The notes below the pieces were generated by a model. The model searched no databases. It was not told the origin of the DNA and saw only the letters and a program-made list of their open reading frames with translations. Below, piece by piece: positions 43,976-56,219 of a DNA stretch of 64,000 nucleotides. A program made the translations under genes and the position numbers. The stretch is taken from assembly GCA_037953625.1 (NCBI GenBank), contig CM075650.1, positions 120,263,706-120,327,705 of the forward strand, written 5' to 3'. Position 1 is the stretch's first letter. Each line of letters opens with the position of its first letter. Source of the DNA: Crotalaria pallida (taxonomy: Eukaryota; Streptophyta; Magnoliopsida; Fabales; Fabaceae).

Positions 43976-46900
43976 AGGTCATACGCTTTTGGCCAACCAT
44001 GGACATGGAGAGAAAGGGATGTTTCTAGAAATTATGATTTTTAGGGTTGGAAAGCTATTTTTTCCAAAGGTAGAGAAGAAAGGGACAACACTCTGACCTT
44101 GAACTTCTCGACCAACAGGAAAAATTAATTTGGCTGTATGAGGAGGGTTGAAATGTTGTGGACATAGGAAAGAAAAGATTAGAGCTGGGAAGGGAAAGTT
44201 TTGGTATATGTGATTTGCTAGAAAAGGCTTTTCAACTGAGGAAGATGGTGAAAGTAAGGCTTTCTTATTGGAATGCAACGTATTAATCAGGGGTTATTGT
44301 CCAAAAAATAATAATAATAAATCTTGGCCAGCCATGCAAAATACACATTGGACAAAAGATGAGGCAAAGTCTGAGTATTCCAGCTAAGTGTTTTCATCCA
44401 CTTTGACTTTTGAACCTCTTATTCATTATTGTACTGTTATGCTTTTTATCATGTATTTTAATCTTTTTTTTATTTATTTTTTATTTTTATTTATGCATGT
44501 CACATGTTTATAGATATGACTATGTTTTTAGTTATTATTATATATGCAAGCTGTTACTTAGATGTATTGTACTATCTAACGAACTTACCAAAATAATTAG
44601 ATGTATTTGAGCTTTAGTAGAACGCCCAAAGCCGGAAGGAACACCCTTTCCCCCCAAAGAAGTGGGCGTCCCCCGAAAGAACGCCCAGAAGTCAAGAACG
44701 CTGGTCAAGCAAATAAGTAAGTAGCCAAGTTAGTAGCTGGGCGAAAAGGACATCATAGTGATAGGCTTGGTTCCTGATCAAAGCAAAAGGAAAGGAAAAG
44801 AGAGTGATCGCATGAGAAAAGGGAAAAGTTGTCAGATGAAACAAAGAAAAGACAAGGACTTGGAAAGGAAAGTTTGGCATCTGTGCTCTGGTAGCAAGGA
44901 AAAACTTTTTCAATTAGAAATGAAAAAGGAAAGCTTTGAAGATAAGGAGCCTCGGTGGAAACAAAATGAATGGACTTTAGAGTAAAAGCATAGGACTGGA
45001 CTGATGGGACATAAAAAACCAAGAGGAGGTCATTGTCCAAAGGTTTGAGAGGGGAACCTATAACTGTCTAGAAAAGAGGAAAGTAGCTATCCTTCGCAAA
45101 AGAACAAATTAAAGCATTTGAGATACGATGCTTTGGTAGAAGTTGAAGTTGCCGAATAAAAAGAGGGAAGGGAACTTACAAGTATAAGCTAAGAAGGTTG
45201 AAGTTACCAAATAAAAAGTTGAAAGAGTAACTTTGTTAGTTAAGAAAGGAAAGTCTTAACCCCAAGAAAAAGGGTGTTATATGTCCTTCAACGGAGAAGC
45301 CAATGAAATAGTGTGATCTAAGGAGTAAGGAGGGTGTAGGGCATTAGCCCCCAAAAACTTAATGACCATGGTGCATTATCCAACAACTAGAAGATTTGAA
45401 AGGCAAAATTGCTAACAAGAGAAAAGAGCTCTTCACTTGTCAAGGGAGTATGACTTTATTTTACCTCCTGTTGCCATTATTTATCATAATAATTTATTCT
45501 TTATTAATTAATTATTGTTTGAATAATACTAATTATATATATCACCTTTGCATTATAGTTTTATAAGGTATGAGGATACTAATTAGTTGGCATGTTGTTA
45601 TTTAGCTTAAGGCACGATCCCATCATTACAAGGAGGATACAGCTAAGTAACTATGTCTAAGCTAACCTTTCAATTTACTATGTTAAGATGCATAAAATAT
45701 TTTATTTATTATTTTATCATAACTGCTCATTATATAATCTCTTATTTTTCCCAATGTTCATAAAGCCTGATGTAAGATATATGCAAATCATGTGGCATAC
45801 TCATAAGAGTGTTACAACCTTTGGTTATTTTTTCCCAAGAATGCTTATGTGTCAAAAACATGCCTTGATTATTTACTTGTGTTATGAGTAATAGAATCCA
45901 AATATACGGGAGAAAAATTATGTCATGTTAAGAATAGAAAAAAATATTTTGAACCTTGGTAGAAAGCCATAGCGGACAGGAACGCCCTTCACGACCAAAA
46001 CGGGAAGTACGCCCCCCATACTCAAGAGCGAGAAGTTACGCACTATAACATTATAAGAAGGGCGTTCCTCTATACATAATTTTGTGGTGCTAAGCAATAG
46101 TTTTTAAGCAGTAGAACCTGAATATTGAATTGACTAATTGAGAAATTATTATGTTATTAGGAACATAGAGCAAAATATTTGAGTGTTATTTTATGTTGCA
46201 GAGATAGCCAAAGCGGAAAGGAACGCTCTTCATGCTCAAAGGCAGGACACTTAGAATGGGAAGGTGTGATCCTCACGCCCAAGAGCGAGAGGGCCAAAAG
46301 CGGGACGCCCAAGTGGGAAAGGACACCCAAAAGTGAGATACCCAAAGGCTAGGAAGAAAGCTCTCCACGTCTAAAAATGGACGCCCAGGGTAGGAAAGCA
46401 ACCAAGTGTCATTAGATAAGCATCAGGTCCAAAAATTATGGCCAAAAACAAATTAGCTGGGAAAAGACTTTGATGACATGCTCAAAGTTTCAAGAGAGAA
46501 AAAGAAAAAAAAACTACCCTAGTAATGAAAATAAATTATTCACTATGAAGCGAAGTGGTGGAATATGTTCTTAGTGGAGAAAAAGTGAGCTGGAGAACAA
46601 AGTGGAAAACGCCCTCGAAGAAAGAAAAAGAGCACGCCTATGAACTGCAACAAAGAAAATCGGCAAGGAGAAAATCTAGATGGTACGCTCAAGAGCTTCG
46701 AGGGTAGAAGGAAGTTATTCCCTAAAAAAGATGATTCCATAAAAAGACCAAATGCTCAGTGAAAAGCTAGATAGCAGAAAGTACGCCCAGCAGAAATGCA
46801 CGCCCTGAACAACACAGCGGAAAGCACGCTCTTGAAGAAACAGAAATACGTGTTCTTTTTCCTTGAAATGAAGATCAGAAGCAAGAAATCAGCTATTTGT

Positions 46901-48640
46901 AAGAAAACACCCCAAAATCAAAGGAACGCTCGCCAGTTACGCCCTCCATAACAAGATACTCAAAAGTTAGAGGAACGCTCTAGTTGGACAAGAGATTAGA
47001 ATAAAGAACAACATCAAACGGACACAAAGCTAAGTATTATGCCTAGCCTAATTTCAATTCCATACATTAGTTTGCATAATTTTTGTTCTCTCACACGCTT
47101 ACATGCTAAGAAATAAATCATAGATGAGAAATTGACTCTGAGATAGTGCTTAGGCGTGATGGTTTAAACCGCCCCAAAACACGCTCAACTAGATAATAAT
47201 GAAAGAATGCATGAAAGAAAATTATTGTTGACATTAGGGGACTTGATGAGTGATGTTCTTAACCTCCCTCAAGCAAACCCAATTAAAAAGACTTAAGCGG
47301 GCGTGTTGGTATGAACCTCCTCCGAGAAAACACAAAAAGAAAGATATGATCTTGGCATGATTTTTGAAATTTGATTATTGCATCTTGGCATGATTCAACT
47401 TTTGGTTCATTACTGTTATTGCATACTTAACACAGAACAGGTAGCATAGAATTGCTGGAATGAGAGCTTATGTTTAAAAGAGACAAACAAAAGCTTGGAC
47501 GTGTGACCAAAAAAAAAAAAAAGAGGAAGAAGGGGAGAGACCCCACCACACGTTTCAAGCAAATCATGCACCCAAATGGTCGAGTGGGTCATAGTCCCCT
47601 CATTTGGAAGATCTAAGTGTCCGGAGTGGTTATCAAAACCCAACACTTAAGATAAAGATAACAAATCGGGATGGTCAAGCGGGTGTTGTTCCCCGCATCC
47701 ACGATACGGATAAAAGTCTAAGTGAACACAGGCCAAACACTTAGGCTCATGCGAATACCTGAAATGGTCACGCCCTGGATATTCGCAAGGATCGATCAAA
47801 TTCGGGCGTACTAAGGGCAAAAGAGTTGTCAAAACGTCACGAATAGACCAAATACGAGTGATGTAGCTACCGGGTCGCGCCCCGGCGCTCGTATAACAAA
47901 GAAAAAAATTCATCAAAAAGTCAAATGAAATATTCTAAATATGAGCTCTCAAAATAATGCAAACTATATTTGTGTAATGTGTGTTTACAAAATCATACGA
48001 TCAATTAGCACAAGGCATGATAAGTATATTTGCTTCAATTGCGTTTTCAATAATTTGCATAAAAAGTTTGAGCAGCCATGACCACATGATCAGAAGGACG
48101 CCCACTTGAAACAGCAAGGCGTAAGGATAATTGGTGAAACTATCTGTGACAAGGCAAAACAGGAGCAACGGTGGCTACGTCCCCCTCGTGTTTTTGGAGG
48201 AGGGGCAGACGCCTCCAAAGAAGAAGAGGATTTAGCATACCATTCAATCATGCATAACATTCATACATAGCATTCATTCATTCGCATCATCCATGCATAC
48301 ATGGCATTCATTCATTCATTCATTACATCCAAGCGTACTAAGACTTAAGAAGAGCATGGTGCTGAGCGGATCCGGAATTGCCATGACACAATGCACACTG
48401 GATGATTAGTAAAGCGGAATAATAACTAGGGGGCTTCCGCTTGAGGAGACAACATTACTCATGGACCAGTACAAAACAGAAGAAAATCATCAAAAAGGGA
48501 AGTTTCAACTTTTATTACAATCGTCATTGAATTTGAGATGAATGCATTTTATTACTAACAAAATTTTATGCAGCATCAAAATAAAGATTATGGCCTTTAG
48601 AGTTATTGTGCACTTGAGAAAGAATAGATTCTCCCTCAAG

Positions 48641-48654
48641 TGCAAGGGGGCTAA
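48641..48654 (+). other. LARD polypurine tract
   Basis: tgcaagggggctaa directly before the 3' LTR. Confidence 0.75.
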
Positions 48655-49498
48655 TGTTGTAGACCCTTTTTACCATAGGCCATAATCTATATTTAGCAAT
48701 CTAATCTTGCAGGAAAGACAAGATAAGTATGATCACAACAAAGACTACGAGAAATATGGTAAGATATTTAGTGGACCCACGCCGCCCTGATGTAGGACGA
48801 CACATAGGTGGTACCACTAAGTTGGGAACTTCATGGACTACGTGACTTGGAAGGCTTTGGATGGAGGAAAGTGCACAGGGCGTTCATGCCTTGACAAAGC
48901 GCCTTCATGATAGATAAGGGACGGGGACGCTCTAACACCCATGACGCCCTAAGACCTAGGACGCCCTAACACCTATGACGCCCTAAGCCTTGTGACGCCC
49001 TAACACCCAGGACGCCCTAAGACATAGGACGCCCTAAGACATAGAACGCTCACTCACTAACCCACATGTTGTGACAACGTAGGCTGACACCTTTTTGTCC
49101 AAGACTTGGTCTCCAAGTCTACTTGGTCACTAAGTAAACTTGGTGACCAAGTTTTGCACGGTTACCATTGCACCTCCACCCACTCTATAAAAAGGAGACA
49201 ACCAACAAACACAAGGGGAGAGACACTTATGTTATTCTGCATTCTATGCTTTGACCATGGGCAACCAAAAACACAAACAAAAACACAATACAGAGCAGTA
49301 ATATCAACCCTCTCATTATTATCGAACCAATATCATGGGTAAAGAGCACCCCGGTCGATCCTCCCGACGATTCTTCATGATGCTCCATCCGTCCTCTCCA
49401 AGCCACGGAGGCATGGATTTTATACTTTTACATACATCTCTTAAGCTTACAAACCCAGATCATTATCATTAAACACTCCGTAAAAAGAGGTTGAAACA
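48655..49498 (+). repeat. LARD 3' LTR (844 bp)
   Basis: Same ends as the 5' LTR. It has seven 17-bp units against eight, and an extra caaaaacacaat-type insert near 49276. Confidence 0.92.
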
Positions 49499-49571
49499 GT
49501 CGTTGAGGTGAAGGGAGAACCGAAGTCGAAGCGGAGACAGCAGCGGTCTCGCGGAGGAACTTGAGAACTGG
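49499..49571. mobile_element. hAT-like element, continuation after the LARD
   Basis: Resumes with the duplicated target gtcgt. It includes a near copy (49543-49571) of 42147-42176, tctcgcggagg followed by cttgagaactgg. Cut again by LTR B2 at 49572. Confidence 0.55.
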
Positions 49572-49983
49572 TGTAACATCCCAAATTTTAAACCTAAGTG
49601 CAAATAAATTAATAATAGTTTGGGATAATTGAGATAATAATAATAAAACCATAAATAGGTATTAAAAGAAGTGTTCAAGCATTAGAAAAGATTAATAATA
49701 ATAATATTGGTTTAGGAAAGGAAGAAGTAGTAAATTAAGTTAGGAACGGACGAGGCAAACGGGTGATTCAGTGTTAAACGAAATAAATAGGATAAGAAAT
49801 TAAAATAAAAGATTTAGGACTCAAAACACAATTCCCACCGTTGGATATGAAGGTATGATTTTTAGAAAGTTGCTTGTCAAATTTGAGCAAGATCTGACGG
49901 TGAACGAAGAAGTTATGACTATTTGAAGTTGGGGAGAAAATAGCTGAAAAATAGAAAAATGAAGTAGCAGTACCTGTACATTT

Positions 49984-50110
49984 GGCTTAAGCGAAAATAT
50001 TTCGCTTACGAAAAAATTTTCGCTTAAGCGAAAATTTTTGGCTTAAGCGAAACTGCTCCAGTATCAACACCAATTGAGTTCGCTTAAGCGACCAGATTTC
50101 GCTTAAGCGG
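49984..50110 (+). repeat. Cluster of CGCTTAAGCG palindromes
   Basis: Five variants of CGCTTAAGCG in 127 bp. The central one extends to a perfect 28-bp palindrome, 50012-50039, and 50080-50091 is a perfect 12-bp palindrome. B1 has a related inverted repeat at 15303-15322 in the equivalent part of the LTR. Confidence 0.85.
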
Positions 50111-51533
50111 AAATCCTGCGATATGCAACACTAAACACGCGTTTTTAAGGGCATTCTCACCATTTCCCACCCCAAAATCCCATTAAGACCCCCAAACACT
50201 CCCTCCCTCATGCCATACGACCTCCACTCTCTCTCACTCATCTTCTTCCTCTTCCATGGAGCTAGGGCTCCATCTCTTTCCCTCTCTTCCTCCATTAATG
50301 GCCTAGCTTAAGCTTCCAAGCTTCAAGGCAACCATCAAACTCTCTTTTCCCTCTTCCAATTGATATTTTCATCACCATCTATCATCACTCATCTTCTCCC
50401 TCTTCCATGAGTTAGAGTTCCACACCAATCCATCTCTTTCCCTCATCACCTCCATTAAAGCACCATCAAGCTTTCTACTTCCTTCTTCCAATTAGCTACA
50501 TCATCATCATCAACTCTTACTTCTCTATTTTCTCTCCTTCAAGCCTTTGGGGTAAGTTGATCAAGCCTCTCTCTTTCCTTTCAATCCTTCAATTTCCTCC
50601 TTTGATTTGGGTATTCTCATTACCATTACTTATTATTATTGTTGTTATTATTTCTTGCCCCAATTTTACAAGAGTAATTTGAGGTCTCCCACACTCTAAG
50701 GGGGTTCGAACCACACAAGAGAAAAAAAGGGAACTCATCAAGCTTGCTCTGCTTCATGGATTAGTGGACACCGACACCTCCTCAAGTGGTTATTGTGGAT
50801 ATCAAGCCCATTCGACACCTCTCCTGCATTAAGGTCCTAAGCTCTCTTAAGCTTTAGTCTCTTTTAATTATTTTAAGGTAAGGGGTTTATTGCCGCACGG
50901 TGGTTGTGTAACTAGTATGTGTGTGCGTGTTGAGACTAATTGGTTGGTGTAGTTGATATTAGGAATTGATATTTATGAATTATACTATGAATTGATGATT
51001 TATTGTGCTAAGTGATTAATTGATATATATGTTCGTCAAGTATGCTTTATGCCATGAGAACTATGTGATAACCTGCTAAATGCTAATTGATGCTATGAAT
51101 TTTGTGTATCTTGTTGAGAGTATGAATGATGCATGTATATGTGTAATTTATATAATTTAGTGTACTAATTCTAATGATATTCTATATTTTGATATGTGTA
51201 TTGAGATATGTTGAATGGTGTATGTATGTTGTATTTTAGAGATTGAGTGAAAACGGAAAGGAGTGGACAGAGGAGTGAGCCTTGGATTTAGTAGTAGCAC
51301 ATAGATGGAAACTTAAGGGAAATAAATCGGGAAATAGGAAGTGTCTTTAGAAATGATAGCGAGTTAATTCTAGGGAAATAGATTAGTTGGTGGAGAAGAG
51401 AAAAAGAGGAAAATGAGAGTAGAAGAAAAAGGTGTTAGGCGAGGGCGGACTAAAATTGAGAAAAAGGAAAAGAATAAAAAGGAAAGAAAAGAAAGGAAAA
51501 AGAAAATAAAAAAAAGAATATTGGTATGCGGTT

Positions 51534-51795
51534 TGGATCCTAGAAGGCACATGGTGGGGTGCAGTAAGGCGGGTGCGCAACACCTGCAATAAGTCGCGAG
51601 CTGCTCCGTGTGCATGGGTTGAGTAAGACGTGCGGCCTGCGGGATCTGTACGCATCGGTAAGCCGGCACCGCAATGGGTCGCAGTGGCAAATTCGCATAG
51701 CCAAGGGATTTTGTGGTAATTCAGGACGCGTAAGTCATGCTCCCGGGTGCAGGAAACGTAAGCCGCTTGGGAAGTGTGCAGGGGAGCCGCTCGGA
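51534..51795 (+). other. G+C-rich island with repeated GTAAGNCG motif
   Basis: About 260 bp rich in G+C inside AT-rich LTR. TAAG(G/T/A/C)C(G) recurs at least six times at 25-45 bp intervals, several preceded by gtgca or tgca. The block is bounded by ggatcc at both ends. It lies where B1 carries its hairpins, but clear stems could not be drawn. Confidence 0.5.
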
Positions 51796-52551
51796 TCCGC
51801 CTTCGGGCACGCAGTAGGTGAAACCACAAAGATCCAGAAAAAGTAAAAAGAAATGGAAAAGAATGAAATAAAAAGGAAAAAGAGAAGGAAGGTGAGAAGG
51901 TAATGAATGAGAGGGAGAAATTATAAAAGGGTTTTGGACTTGGTTAGATAGTGAAATTAGGAAGAATGTGAGTGGAAATAGGTGTGGAAGTAGAGATGAG
52001 GGTATGAGTTCTTGTGAGAGTTGACGACTAAGTGGACAGAATTAGAATAGGAACTGACACCCTCTTGGGAATGTGAATAAATTGGAGATGTTTGTGTTTG
52101 TAGTGGATAGGTGATTGTGCGTGTTATAATTGTATTATTTGATTATTTGCTAACTGTGTATGACTTGGCATGTATTATATGTAACAGCCCGATTTTCGTA
52201 AACCAAAATAACTGACTTTATTTACTAATATTGCAAAAATGAGGCCATTTTTTTTTGTGTAAAACAATGTTTAAGTGTTCGAAGACATCCTTGAAAATCT
52301 CTTTATGATCTTCAATCCACTTATTTGAAAACCGAGTTGTTACGAAGACCGTTCTTTTCATCAAACGTTCGTTTTCTTAGAAGAACTTGGTTCAAAATTA
52401 TCTTAACAGTTTTCCAAAAACTTTGCATGAATTAACTTTGCAAAAAGATGTGTTCCACAAGTCAGATTAAAAACTTAGCTTAATTACATAATGGCTCATG
52501 GCATCGGTAATCCTTCAACAATCATCATAACCTAATCTAACCACACTATCC

Positions 52552-52827
52552 TTAAACTATCATATTGAAAACAATTGGGTGAAGTTCCTTCTTCTTCTTG
52601 CGTCCTCTCTTTGCTCTCGGAGGTGATGCCTTCCTTGTTGTGATTCCCTCCTTGCTAGTAGATTCCGGCTCCGCTCCATTGAGAGTGGTAGAGTTCCCTC
52701 GAGCCTCATACCGAATCTTCTCTTTGTAGTTCCTGTAGCCTCGTACGGTGACTTCCATCCAATACTCCATCAGCCCGTTGAGATACCAGCAGCACTGATA
52801 TGCCAACGAACAGGAGAGAGTAAGCAT
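52552..52827 (-). CDS. Small open frame near the end of LTR A3
   Basis: 91 codons, ending 372 bp before the LTR's 3' end (52180), the same place as the frames in A2 and at 38484. Its C-terminal third is basic (PPRAKRGRKKKKE), not acidic. No known domain. I regard it as doubtful as a gene. Confidence 0.22.
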   Translation of the reverse strand: MLTLSCSLAYQCCWYLNGLMEYWMEVTVRGYRNYKEKIRYEARGNSTTLNGAEPESTSKEGITTRKASPPRAKRGRKKKKELHPIVFNMIV

Positions 52828-53353
52828 TCCGAACGACGGATCGTCGACGGTGTGTGATTACACTAGGCAAAATAATAGGACCATGCAAGCATACAATATA
52901 ACACATGAGCACACAACAACCAAACATATCATTATCATTATGATTATCATTATCATTCCCTTTTATGCATTTCTCACGGGTATTTTTTCTTTCTTTCTTT
53001 ATTTCCTTTACTTCCCTTAATTTCTCATTTTCTTTTCACCCAGTCTTATCAAATTACCCTCTTTAATGCTTTGGGGGAAAATACCATACATCAGAATATT
53101 CATTTCGTTCTCGACTATCACTCACGTCTACATCTCCTCGGTCATCCACCCAACCTAGTCGGAAGCAAACAGGAGTACAGGACCTTTACCACGCGGGCAC
53201 GACAGCTGTCACAACACATAATGGTCCCAGACCAGGAGGATCTCGTCCGCAAATCATATCAATAATATCAAGGCTCACTGTCCACACAGTGGCAAACACA
53301 ATGCCCTGTTCCAGTCCCTCTCACTGTTCTCGATTTGCAATCTAGGGGGCGAC

Positions 53354-53455
53354 AGTATGTTTCTAGTGGGCCCGCAGAACTTGCCACGGCATTAGACCCA
53401 GTCCCCACCACGTTAGTGCGCCACATCTGGAGTTCGTTCTGCCTAGAAACATACT
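53354..53455 (-). other. Family A two-helix hairpin H1, copy 3
   Basis: Outer arms agtatgtttctag (53354-53366) and ctagaaacatact (53443-53455) are perfect over 13 bp. Inner arms gcagaac (53374-53380) and gttctgc (53436-53442) are perfect over 7 bp. Confidence 0.7.
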
Positions 53456-53829
53456 CTAGACTTCTTGACGTTTCACCGTCATCGTCCTCCCCTAATGCAA
53501 TCTCGTCCTAAGTATCCGCAGATACTTATCGTTTCTTCCTCTCCACTACTTCGCACTCTCATACCTCACCGCGCATGTCTTTTTAAAGTCTTTTAATCTT
53601 TTTAATTATCCTAAGGTTGGCCCGTCCTTCGTGCAACCCTTCAACGAGTCCCGACCACTATCTTCGCACCGACTTTCTCTCATCAAATCTCACATAGCAC
53701 AGAGCTGGGATCACATCACACTCTCAAATCTCATTTCTCAACTTTCTCAACATCCCTTCATTTCTCGTAAATCATCTCATTTCAAATCCTTCTCTCATAG
53801 CAATCTTTTCAAAAGCTATCTCAAAACTC

Positions 53830-55424
53830 TGAGGAAACCGCAATTGGTGGTTGGAGAGACAAAGGAACCCTAGGAAAACACCTAGAAGGGGGGGTTGAAT
53901 AGGTGTTGAAGCTACCTTGAAAGATTTTCGAACGAAACAAATCGAAACAATTAAAACAAATGATTTTTGCAAATTCTACAGTACTTAATCGATTAAGCAA
54001 GTCGTGTACTCGAGTAGTACTCGATTAAGCTTGAACTTAATCGATTAAATATGACAGAAAACAGAAAAATCAATTTTTCATTCGAATACGAAAATCAATC
54101 AATTCACATGCAAGATCAGAGATTCAGCGGAAATGATTAACACCTATATTCTTATTGATTAACCTAGTTATGAAAATGATTTTCCCTTTATCAATTTGAA
54201 CAATCAAAGATTCAATTCAATCAATTATGAAAATCAATCTTTCTAGGTTTTCAACCAAGAACGCAATCAAATGACTTGAATATAAAGAGTAAGGGTTTAG
54301 AGATACGACACAGTGATTTATCCTGGTTCACTTTCATCCACTTGAAAGCTACATTCAGTCCCCTCTTCAACCAAGAGAGATTCTTCACTATGAGGAATTA
54401 GAGTTCTCAAATTACAAGTGATTGCCTCACAAGACTCCCTTCTTGCTAGCCTACAAGAGATAACCGACACCCTTGCCTTGTAATCCTATTGATCTTCTCT
54501 CTAATCTAACCTCTACCCCTTGTTGATAATCGACACAACAAGTCTTCAATTGCTTGATGATAATCCACACACCAAGGCTTCACTTTGCTTGATTCACAAT
54601 CAAGACTTCTTCTTCTTCTTCAATAAGAATGCACTTGCTTGATGATAAAATCGACACACCAAGACTTCTTGTTTGTTGTAGTGACTTGCCTTCTTGCAAA
54701 TATTACAACACAATAGAATACACAAAACAATCCTATGAATCTCAATCAAGAGTTATGACAATTCACCATAAGAGATTCAAAGGTTCTTGATCAAAGAATA
54801 TGAAAATATGAGAACTTTGATCTTTAGAAAATGAGAGAGAATAGAGTGGCTTGATTCTTTGTAAAACTTGTATGAAATGATTCTTATTAATCACAAATAA
54901 TAGGAAAAGGTTTATAAAGAATACCCAAAAGTTGTAGCACTTGAAAACTGATTTTGAGAAGTGAAAAACGTATTTTAAAAATCAGTTCAGCAGTACTTAA
55001 TCGATTAAGCAATTCGTGTACTCGAGTAGTACTCGATTAAGTTATCACTTAATCGATTAAGTTGGTACTGTACATGTTCAAAACTTGTTTTCTCAAAATC
55101 CAACCTTTCCTTTAAAACCTTTAAGCCACCTATTGATTCTAGGTTAAGTGAAAACTCAAATTATGATTAAATCATGACTTATGAATGAGATTCACTACCC
55201 TCTATAATAATCTACCCAAATAAAAAACCTATGAAGCTTGAGAGGCAAAAGATAAAAGAAATACAAATACACTCAAACTTAGGTCTTCATGAGCTTGCTT
55301 TCTCTCTTCTTCATTTGATGTTTGTTGTTGCTTGTTGAGCTTGAAACTTGATCAACACATGTAGCTTGTTCAAAAACACTTTGTCATTATCAAAACATTC
55401 ATCATGTTCATCATGGAACTAACA
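53830..55424 (-). repeat. Gag-only copia 3' LTR
   Basis: TGAGGAAACCGC to GAACTAACA on the plus strand, 1,595 bp. Palindrome blocks lie at 53983-54048 and 54996-55061. Hairpins with an ataatcgaca-type loop lie at 54519-54663. A TATA-like sequence on the minus strand is at about 54911-54918. Confidence 0.95.
54519..54663 (-). other. Hairpins with a shared loop in the gag-only copia LTR
   Basis: cttgttg/caacaag (54519-54542, 7 bp), cttgatg/caccaag (54553-54576, 6 of 7) and the same arms at 54638-54663 enclose ataatcgaca, ataatccaca and ataaaatcgaca. A fourth, cttgatt/aatcaag (54588-54604), has loop cac. All are repeated in the 5' LTR. They lie 250-400 nt after the TATA-like box. Confidence 0.55.
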
Positions 55425-56219
55425 ATCTCCCCCTTTTTGAAAATGACAATCCATGTTTTGAAATTGCTTGAAGTTGTTGATGCTTGAAACATTTGATCAC
55501 TTGAGAAGACTCTTTCTCCCTCTCAATCAATGCTTTAACATTTGAATCCAATTGAGATAGAAGCTTGATTCTCCCCCTATCTTCAACAACTTAGCTCAAC
55601 CTACATAAAAACAACAAAACAACCTTTCTCCAAATATAATAGCATATATTTTTCCCATGTTTTGAAAACATACCATTTCTCCCTCTTTGAGAAACATTTC
55701 ATTCAATTCAAAACATCATATTTCTCCCCCTTTGGCATTATCAAAAAGTAATATATACCAATTGAAATATAACATCTAAGCCAAGGTAAGAAATCAATGA
55801 TCATTTCTTTACAACATTGATACCAATTGAACAAATACAATAGAGCTTTACTTTGAAATGTGATACCAATTGAGAACAAAAAAAATCATAATATCACTTA
55901 ACAAAGAAGATATCAATTGTAAAGAAGAATCAATAATCACAAAAACATCATACTTTAATAAGATTTCAATTATATGATTATCATGCTTTCATCAACTCAA
56001 TGATACCAATTGAATTAACTAAACATTTAGAAAAGTAATATCAATTGAGAAGATACCAATTAAGATAATATATCAATATCAAATATTACCACTTTGTAAG
56101 ACATTCACTTGAGATGCAAGTGTGATACCAATTGAAGATGTGAATATAGACATTCATAGTTGAGACCAATTGAGAACATGTGTCATTCATTTGCATCTTC
56201 AATCAAACCTACAAAACAA
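55425..56219 (-). other. Copia 3' noncoding region and polypurine tract
   Basis: Plus strand atctccccctttttg at 55425-55439 is the polypurine tract. Further ctcccc tracts lie near 55572 and 55725, and the motif taccaattga recurs at least nine times between 55755 and 56170. No coding sequence. Confidence 0.75.

Larger units (their letters stand above)
43058..48654 (+). other. LARD internal region without coding capacity
   Basis: Short, broken frames only. Landmarks: a repeated gactcgctgagt-like stretch (43320-43440), a G+C-rich block (43440-43975), AT-rich sequence (44280-44620, 45440-45900), ACGCCC/ACGCTC motifs scattered between 44620 and 48130, a poly-A run near 47507-47523, and a cattcattcatt microsatellite at 48240-48330. 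No gag, protease or RT motif was seen in any frame. Confidence 0.75.
42209..49498 (+). mobile_element. Non-coding LTR retrotransposon (LARD type), 7.3 kb
   Basis: Complete element: LTRs 42209-43057 and 48655-49498, a primer site, a polypurine tract, and a perfect 5-bp target duplication gtcgt (42204-42208, 49499-49503). The 5.6-kb interior encodes no gag or pol, so it must be mobilised by another element. Orientation is plus from the primer site and polypurine tract. The LTRs differ by one 17-bp repeat unit, a roughly 12-bp indel and a few substitutions, so insertion is fairly recent. The repeated ACGCCC motif runs through both LTRs and interior. Confidence 0.92.
49572..52179 (+). repeat. Family B LTR (B2), first part
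   Basis: Starts TGTAACATCCCAAATT and shares with B1 the ccgttggatatgaag and tttgagcaagat segments. It is interrupted at 52180 by a minus-strand family A LTR and resumes at 63816, running out of the window, so its right end and solo status are unknown. It contains a palindrome cluster (49984-50110), a purine-rich tract (about 51390-51530) and a G+C-rich island (51534-51795). Confidence 0.82.

Noticed and set aside
43464..44044. Three overlapping plus-strand frames as a host gene
   Set aside because: No recognisable domain, several frames open at once, and location inside a LARD; kept only as a G+C-rich block.
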